A stretch of 23,541 bases of DNA, taken from positions 1 to 23,541 of the forward strand of contig JBFLZY010000047.1 in assembly GCA_040755975.1 (NCBI GenBank), read 5' to 3'. The DNA comes from JAIMBK01 sp040755975 (GTDB lineage: Bacteria > Bacillota > Desulfotomaculia > Desulfotomaculales > Nap2-2B). Made by a program: the position numbers and the translations under genes. Positions within the stretch are counted from its first letter, which is position 1. Every line of letters starts with the position of its first letter. The notes beneath the pieces were generated by a model. That model was given only the letters and a program-made list of their open reading frames with translations, was not told the origin of the DNA and did not search any database. Shown piece by piece: positions 19,775 to 23,541 of the stretch.

Positions 19775-21416
19775 TGCCTGGCACGCAGGATAATACCACC
19801 AGCCTGCCCTCCTCGCCGGACCGGTCGTCCCGGATATAGGCCAGCCGCCCGCCGTTTACGCCCAGGACCATCTTTTGGCCGCCGTCGGCGGTGATTTGGA
19901 ATGCCCGGTCGCCCTGCATCCGGAAAATCTCCCCCTCGCCCCCTTCGCCCCGGTCAAGGAAGAAGCCGTCCGCGCAGCCGGGCGCGGGGAAGAAGTCATC
20001 CCAGAAATCAACGACGGAGGCGACTTCCACCGGCTTTTCCCCTTCCCGGGCCACCCACAGGGAGCTTTTATTCCGGCTGCTGACCACGTAATGCACCTGC
20101 CTGCCGTCCGGGCTGACGTTTAAGGGCATAATGTGGGTGGCGTCGGGGGGCAAATCGGCCACTTTCGTCATTTTTCCCTGGAGGTCGGCCACCCACAGGG
20201 ACTGCCATTCCATCGCGGCCTCCCCCCAGGGTCCGGCCTGGCCGGCGGGGCTGTCCTTGGCTTTCCCGGCGGCAAAAACCAGGTGCTGACCGCCCGCTCC
20301 CCAGCGAAAATTTGCCGCCAGCGCCCCGGGGACGGTCAAACGGGCCACTTTTTGACCTTCCGCGCTAATTATTTCCACTGCTTCCGCCAGCGGCGCGGGG
20401 CCGTCTTCGGCAGGCACGATGGCGTAGTCGTTGGCGTACCGGCCGGCCTTTTGGCCGGGCTTCAGCGGCGCCGCGTAATAGGCCAGGTGACTGCCGTCCG
20501 GGGAATACCGGGGGAGGAAGTTCCAGTTCTCCCCGTTTATCGCCAGGGCTTTTTCCCGGCCGCTTTCCAGGCTCAAGAGGAAAATCCCTTTCTGGTCCGG
20601 CTCCCACAGTTCGTAAACGCAGCTGTCGCCGGCGGGGGAAAGCCGGGGGTAGAAAAAGCCGTCGTAGGAAGGGATATTATCCTTTAAAAGCGTTTTTTTG
20701 CCGTCGGCGACATCCACCCGCCACAGGGCGCGGGAAGCCTGCACAAACACGCTTTCTTTGCCGGGGAGCAACTGCACCTGGCGCACCATGCCCTCCGGCA
20801 CGGGCAGCCAGGCGACCTCCCGGGCTTCGCCCTGATCCGGCGCGGCCGCCCGCAGGGAAATCCCCCGCTGCCCCCGGTGGGCTCCGTCCGGCTGGGTCCC
20901 CTGGCGGGCGAAGACCACCTGGTTATCCCGGGTCCAGCCCAGCAATTGCAGATCCAGCGTACCGCCGGTCAATTCGTTTTCCCCGATCCGGGCCAGGAGC
21001 CTGCCCCCGGAGCCGTCCAGGGCCATCACCCACAGTCCGGCCACCGGATCGTCCGGGCGTTCCTGCCTGCCCCGAAAGGCAATCCACCGTCCGTCCGGCG
21101 AAAACATAGCTGCGGCCGGCGTATAATCAATTGCTCCCTGCCCCATGTCGAAGGAAGCCAGGTGGATCATGCCGCCTCCGGCCGTACCGCCGCCGGTGGT
21201 TACTTTTATCCCGAGAATTTCCGCCGTCTTTTCCGGCGGCGGCTGCGGCGGCTGCGGCGGCTGCCCTCCCTCCTCCTGTTGCGCCGGCGGCGCCTGCCCC
21301 GGCCCCGCCTTCGGTCCGCAGCCCGCCGCCCCGATCACCAGCGCCAGCGCCGCCCCCAGGAACAGGCAGGCGGCCAGGTATTTGCAGCAGCCTTTCTTCA
21401 CGCTCAATCCAGTCAT
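19770..21416 (-). CDS. Lipoprotein with TolB/WD40-like beta-propeller
   Basis: A surface lipoprotein of 548 residues. ATG 21416 has GGAAGG 8 nt upstream; a TTG at 21407 behind GGGAG is nearly as good. The signal peptide core (about 14-30) ends at IGAAGC with lipid Cys33. A Pro/Gln/Gly-rich linker (about 35-62, with PPQPPQPPPE) leads to a propeller domain. Blade motifs of the TolB/PD40 type recur: AMFSPDGRWIAFRG, PRLSPAGDSCVYELW, PRYSPDGSHLAYYA, NFRWGAGGQHLVFAAG, LNVSPDGRQVHYVVS and LGVNGGRLAYIRD, about six or seven in all. These usually form protein or peptidoglycan-binding scaffolds. It is a single gene with a TATAAT at 21458-21463. Function beyond surface binding cannot be given. Confidence 0.85.
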   Translation of the reverse strand: MTGLSVKKGCCKYLAACLFLGAALALVIGAAGCGPKAGPGQAPPAQQEEGGQPPQPPQPPPEKTAEILGIKVTTGGGTAGGGMIHLASFDMGQGAIDYTPAAAMFSPDGRWIAFRGRQERPDDPVAGLWVMALDGSGGRLLARIGENELTGGTLDLQLLGWTRDNQVVFARQGTQPDGAHRGQRGISLRAAAPDQGEAREVAWLPVPEGMVRQVQLLPGKESVFVQASRALWRVDVADGKKTLLKDNIPSYDGFFYPRLSPAGDSCVYELWEPDQKGIFLLSLESGREKALAINGENWNFLPRYSPDGSHLAYYAAPLKPGQKAGRYANDYAIVPAEDGPAPLAEAVEIISAEGQKVARLTVPGALAANFRWGAGGQHLVFAAGKAKDSPAGQAGPWGEAAMEWQSLWVADLQGKMTKVADLPPDATHIMPLNVSPDGRQVHYVVSSRNKSSLWVAREGEKPVEVASVVDFWDDFFPAPGCADGFFLDRGEGGEGEIFRMQGDRAFQITADGGQKMVLGVNGGRLAYIRDDRSGEEGRLVVLSCVPGT

Positions 21417-21457
21417 CTCCCTTGCCTTCCGGCGATCTCCTGCCCGGTAATCTTTCT

Positions 21458-21463
21458 ATTATA
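21458..21463 (-). promoter_or_regulatory. Probable -10 of the propeller lipoprotein gene
   Basis: TATAAT on the minus strand, 41 bp before ATG 21416. No convincing -35 at 16-18 bp. Confidence 0.4.
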
Positions 21464-21543
21464 TCTGACCACGACCAGAGCGGTTTTGTTCCCGTACTGA
21501 AAAGGATTTCCCGGCAGGGAAGAAAGCCGGCGAAATACACACA

Positions 21544-22047
21544 TCATCGTGACAGGTCATTTAGATAAGCCCGGAACATATATTTCTCAAAATCAACGAC
21601 TATATATTTTCTGCCCTTCTGGATTACTTTATGGCCTTCATTTTCTAAAAGTTTCTTTTGAGTTTCTACCCCACCAGGATATTTCTCGTTTATTATTCCA
21701 CCTGCTTTTAATGTCCGCCAATAAGGAGTAATATTTTTCTTTCCTTCTGCTGGCACTTCTGCTGCTGCCTCAGCGGCAATGCGAGCAAAAATCCCAGTGG
21801 TTATCGGACAGCCAATTGTAGCACCATGTTTTTGAGCAAGTATTGCACAAATTTCATTAATCGTAATGAGCTTCCCTTTAGGTACCTTTTTCATAATTTC
21901 ATCCACTTCAATAGGCGCTGGAATAACAACTGTATCACCAACTTTTGTTCCCCATCTACCAGCCATTTTGGGAGTAATTTTCTCCACTTTCGGCAGGTCT
22001 TTATTGTCCATCAATTTTTCCTGCCAAGATTTGCGTTTTTTAAGCAT
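21544..22047 (-). CDS. MGMT/alkyltransferase-like DNA-binding protein without active cysteine
   Basis: A 167-residue protein. ATG 22047 has a textbook GGAGGTG 6 nt upstream; a longer frame to 22074 is less likely. The central part (about 58-140) resembles the DNA-binding domain of O6-methylguanine methyltransferases: GKLITINEICAILAQKHGAT, then TPYWRTLKAGGIINEKYPGG and QKKLLENEGHKV, matching the PCHRV...G...GG...K..LL..EG pattern. The methyl-accepting Cys of PCHR is Tyr109 here (P108-Y-W-R111), so it cannot repair by methyl transfer in the usual way and is closer to alkyltransferase-like proteins that flag damage. The N-terminal lysine-rich 55 residues are extra. Codon use is clearly more AT-rich than in flanking genes, which suggests transfer from another source. 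DNA binding is inferred. Confidence 0.7.
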   Translation of the reverse strand: MLKKRKSWQEKLMDNKDLPKVEKITPKMAGRWGTKVGDTVVIPAPIEVDEIMKKVPKGKLITINEICAILAQKHGATIGCPITTGIFARIAAEAAAEVPAEGKKNITPYWRTLKAGGIINEKYPGGVETQKKLLENEGHKVIQKGRKYIVVDFEKYMFRAYLNDLSR

Positions 22048-22147
22048 GTTGTTCACCTCCACAGTAAAAGTCATTATCTGTATGATCTATTAATAGTAAG
22101 ATTACTTCTGCCATTCTTTCTTCTTGGGAAGACGAACTGTTTAAATG

Positions 22148-22179
22148 CTGGCCGGGAAGAACCCTTTCCTCCCGGCCAG
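22148..22179 (-). terminator. Hairpin after the MerR-family gene
   Basis: CTGGCCGGG (22148-22156) pairs perfectly with CCCGGCCAG (22171-22179), 9 bp or 10 with the next A-T pair, around a 12-14-nt loop. It lies about 45 bp downstream of the MerR stop. The following minus-strand bases (CATTTAAA) give only a weak T-run, so termination may be partial. Confidence 0.45.
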
Positions 22180-22223
22180 GCAGGGACCTTGAAATTTTTC
22201 CAGTTTAAATCAAGAGGATTTTC

Positions 22224-23036
22224 CTAAGCTACGGGAAACTGAACTTCCGTGACGTATTTTTCCGGCGGCACTCCCATGGGACCCACCAGGTATACCTCCC
22301 GGGACGGACCGGTAATGGTTAACTGCTTTTCGGCGATATATTGCAGGATGCCGGCGTACGTTGAGCCCACCTGGTCGTAAGGCCCGACATGCAGCAGGCA
22401 TACCGCCCGGCAGGCGGGAAGCTCTTTGATGCTTACCCGCCCGCTGCCGGGGGCTTCCCCGGCCACCGGCAGGCACACCTCCAGGTCGGCGCCTTCCGGC
22501 CGGTACTCCGGATCGTGGTGGATAAAGATGCCCGGTCCGTTGACGGTCAACTTATGGATATTAATAAAACCCAGCAACTCGCCAAAGAGCTCCCCCACTT
22601 TCGAGTACGGCACGTGATCCCGGATAGAAGCCACCTGCACTGCCTGCAATTCCTTGATTTGCGGCTCATTTACCTGATTAGCCTGCAAGATATTCTTCCC
22701 CCTTTGCAAAGAATCGATTTCTTTGGTGATCCTGGCCAAAACCCGTTGGTATTCGTCTACCCGCTGCTGGATGTGCTCCGCCTGATCCTTTAGCACCGCC
22801 GCCAGTTCCGCGGCGTCCAGGGGCTGTTTCAAAAGGTGTTTGATTGCCTCCAGTCCGAACCCCAGTTCTTTCAGCAGGGCGATCCGGCTAAACTCGTCAA
22901 TTTGCTCGACAGCGTAATACCGGTACCCGGTCAACGGGTCGACCCGGGCCGGCTTAAGCAAATCAACCTCGTCGTAATGCCGCAGGGTTTTGGTGGTCAC
23001 CCGGCAGATTTTCGAAAACTGGCCGATTGTAAACAC
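22224..23036 (-). CDS. MerR-family regulator with GyrI-like effector domain (BmrR type)
   Basis: A 270-residue activator/repressor. The start is GTG 23036 (GGAGGAG 8 nt upstream); TTG 23039 is equally possible. Residues 1-70 are the MerR winged helix (FTIGQFSKICRVTTKTLRHY, DLLKPARVDPLTGYRYY). A dimerisation coiled coil follows at about 75-115, then a GyrI-like/AraC-effector-binding domain (about 120-270; VQVASIRDHVPYSKVGELFG, CRAVCLLHVGPYDQVGSTYA, REVYLVGPMGVPPEKYVTEV QFPVA). In BmrR and relatives this domain binds hydrophobic, often cationic drugs and the regulator untwists a promoter with a long spacer. Exactly such a promoter precedes the gene, so it is probably autoregulated. No efflux pump gene is adjacent in the window; its targets may lie elsewhere. 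Confidence 0.92.
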   Translation of the reverse strand: MFTIGQFSKICRVTTKTLRHYDEVDLLKPARVDPLTGYRYYAVEQIDEFSRIALLKELGFGLEAIKHLLKQPLDAAELAAVLKDQAEHIQQRVDEYQRVLARITKEIDSLQRGKNILQANQVNEPQIKELQAVQVASIRDHVPYSKVGELFGELLGFINIHKLTVNGPGIFIHHDPEYRPEGADLEVCLPVAGEAPGSGRVSIKELPACRAVCLLHVGPYDQVGSTYAGILQYIAEKQLTITGPSREVYLVGPMGVPPEKYVTEVQFPVA

Positions 23037-23067
23037 CAAACACGCTCCTCCACCGGTGGATGTTTCT

Positions 23068-23098
23068 ACGATACACCTTGCCCTTAGGGTAAAGTCAA
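23068..23098 (-). promoter_or_regulatory. MerR-type promoter with 19-bp spacer and operator dyad
   Basis: On the minus strand TTGACT (23093-23098) and TATCGT (23068-23073) are separated by 19 bp instead of 17. The spacer contains the dyad TACCCT-AAGGGCA, framed by ACCTTG and CAAGGT. A long spacer with a central dyad is the hallmark of MerR-family targets. The regulator gene starts about 30 bp downstream. Confidence 0.8.
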
Positions 23099-23541
23099 GG
23101 TAGGAAGAAAAAATTTTTTACCAGTATTTTTTCGATCCAGAAATTTGTCGATTCCCTGTTTCGGTTGCTCACCCTTTTCTTAATTTCAGTTCAGTTGCTG
23201 TCGCGGCACTACACTCGTTGAGAAAATTTTTAAGAAACCTGGATGTGGCCTTGACAATTTTTGATTCTTCCTTCTTTGCCTGTTTTCAACAAAATAAGTT
23301 TAACCCATCCGGTTCTATAAATTCAAGGGGTCCCAGGGTCATCGAACCGCAAGCCGAACTGCAGATAAATAGTATGCATCTCCATGAACTAAGGAAGGTC
23401 TTTTGAAATTCTCCCTAGAAGTACTTTACGAAATAAATTTTTTTCGGCCTTTTTGACCCTTGCCCAAATCCTGCAATCCGCATAAAACCTGAATTTGCAA
23501 AATCAAAACCGTAGTATATAAAAATGAAAATGCGAGAAAGC
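23099..23541. other. AT-rich right-hand region, no supported gene
   Basis: About 440 bp without a convincing gene. An open frame on the plus strand (23218-23406) has no ribosome site and no recognisable family. T-rich and A-rich tracts dominate (for example 23110-23130 and 23430-23445). A TTGACA at 23251-23256 lacks a good -10 at the correct distance. The GC-richer part near 23320-23370 could be a decayed gene, but no family can be named. The next gene is probably beyond the window. Confidence 0.4.

Noticed and set aside
23049..23060. TCCACCGGTGGA palindrome over the MerR-gene ribosome site as a riboswitch-like element
   Set aside because: A 12-bp perfect palindrome can give only a 4-bp stem in RNA, and the regulated promoter with its own dyad already explains control.
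23218..23406. Plus-strand open frame in the right-hand spacer
   Set aside because: No ribosome site, no family resemblance and AT-rich composition without codon bias.

Overview
The window looks like the chromosome of an anaerobic, Gram-positive-type bacterium of the class Clostridia, most like the Peptococcaceae/Moorella group. This is inferred from strong GGAGG-type ribosome binding sites, frequent GTG/TTG starts, sigma-A promoters, rather GC-rich genes separated by AT-rich spacers, and the gene families present (YtrA-type GntR with ABC transporter, PadR, DUF1614, copper-amine-oxidase N-domain plus GH18, CxxC zinc ribbons). No rRNA, tRNA, CRISPR array or intact mobile element was seen.

Layout. 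1-1897 (minus): branched-chain amino-acid type ABC importer, with a lipoprotein binding protein followed by a permease cut by the window edge. 2157-3385: divergent pair, a small unknown protein (minus) and a DUF1614 membrane protein (plus). 3740-4110: zinc-ribbon protein with its own promoter and terminator. 4275-4791: a gene graveyard holding a ferredoxin scrap, a TetR-like scrap and half of a YbjQ-family gene. 4878-9648 (minus): response regulator, large FG-GAP/TPR lipoprotein and sensor kinase, followed on the plus strand by an ECF sigma factor (10122-10652). 10875-14799 (minus): PadR regulator, hotdog thioesterase, enoyl-CoA hydratase/isomerase, metallo-beta-lactamase-fold hydrolase and SAM methyltransferase. 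Three of these five are split by single-base frameshifts. 15112-16407 (plus): exported GH18-type protein. 16588-19095 (plus): GntR(YtrA)-ABC ATPase-permease-YbjQ operon. 19221-23036 (minus): HExxHH zincin, beta-propeller lipoprotein, an AT-rich alkyltransferase-like protein and a MerR/GyrI-type regulator with a typical 19-bp-spacer promoter.

The most interesting signal is a shared promoter architecture, TGTAAC-N5-TGTAAC-N21-TATAAT, in front of both the lipoprotein gene and the ECF sigma gene. The two half sites are 11 bp apart, as expected for an OmpR/PhoB-type regulator, and such a regulator plus its kinase are encoded right there. I infer a small cell-envelope signalling circuit: kinase and regulator switch on a surface lipoprotein and an alternative sigma factor that has no neighbouring anti-sigma gene.

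Two other points matter to a reader. All five frameshifts at 11.4-14.0 kb are repaired by adding one base, which points to sequencing undercalls or very recent decay. The scraps at 4.3-4.8 kb (and an ECF sigma scrap at 19.15 kb) look like real gene decay and deletion.
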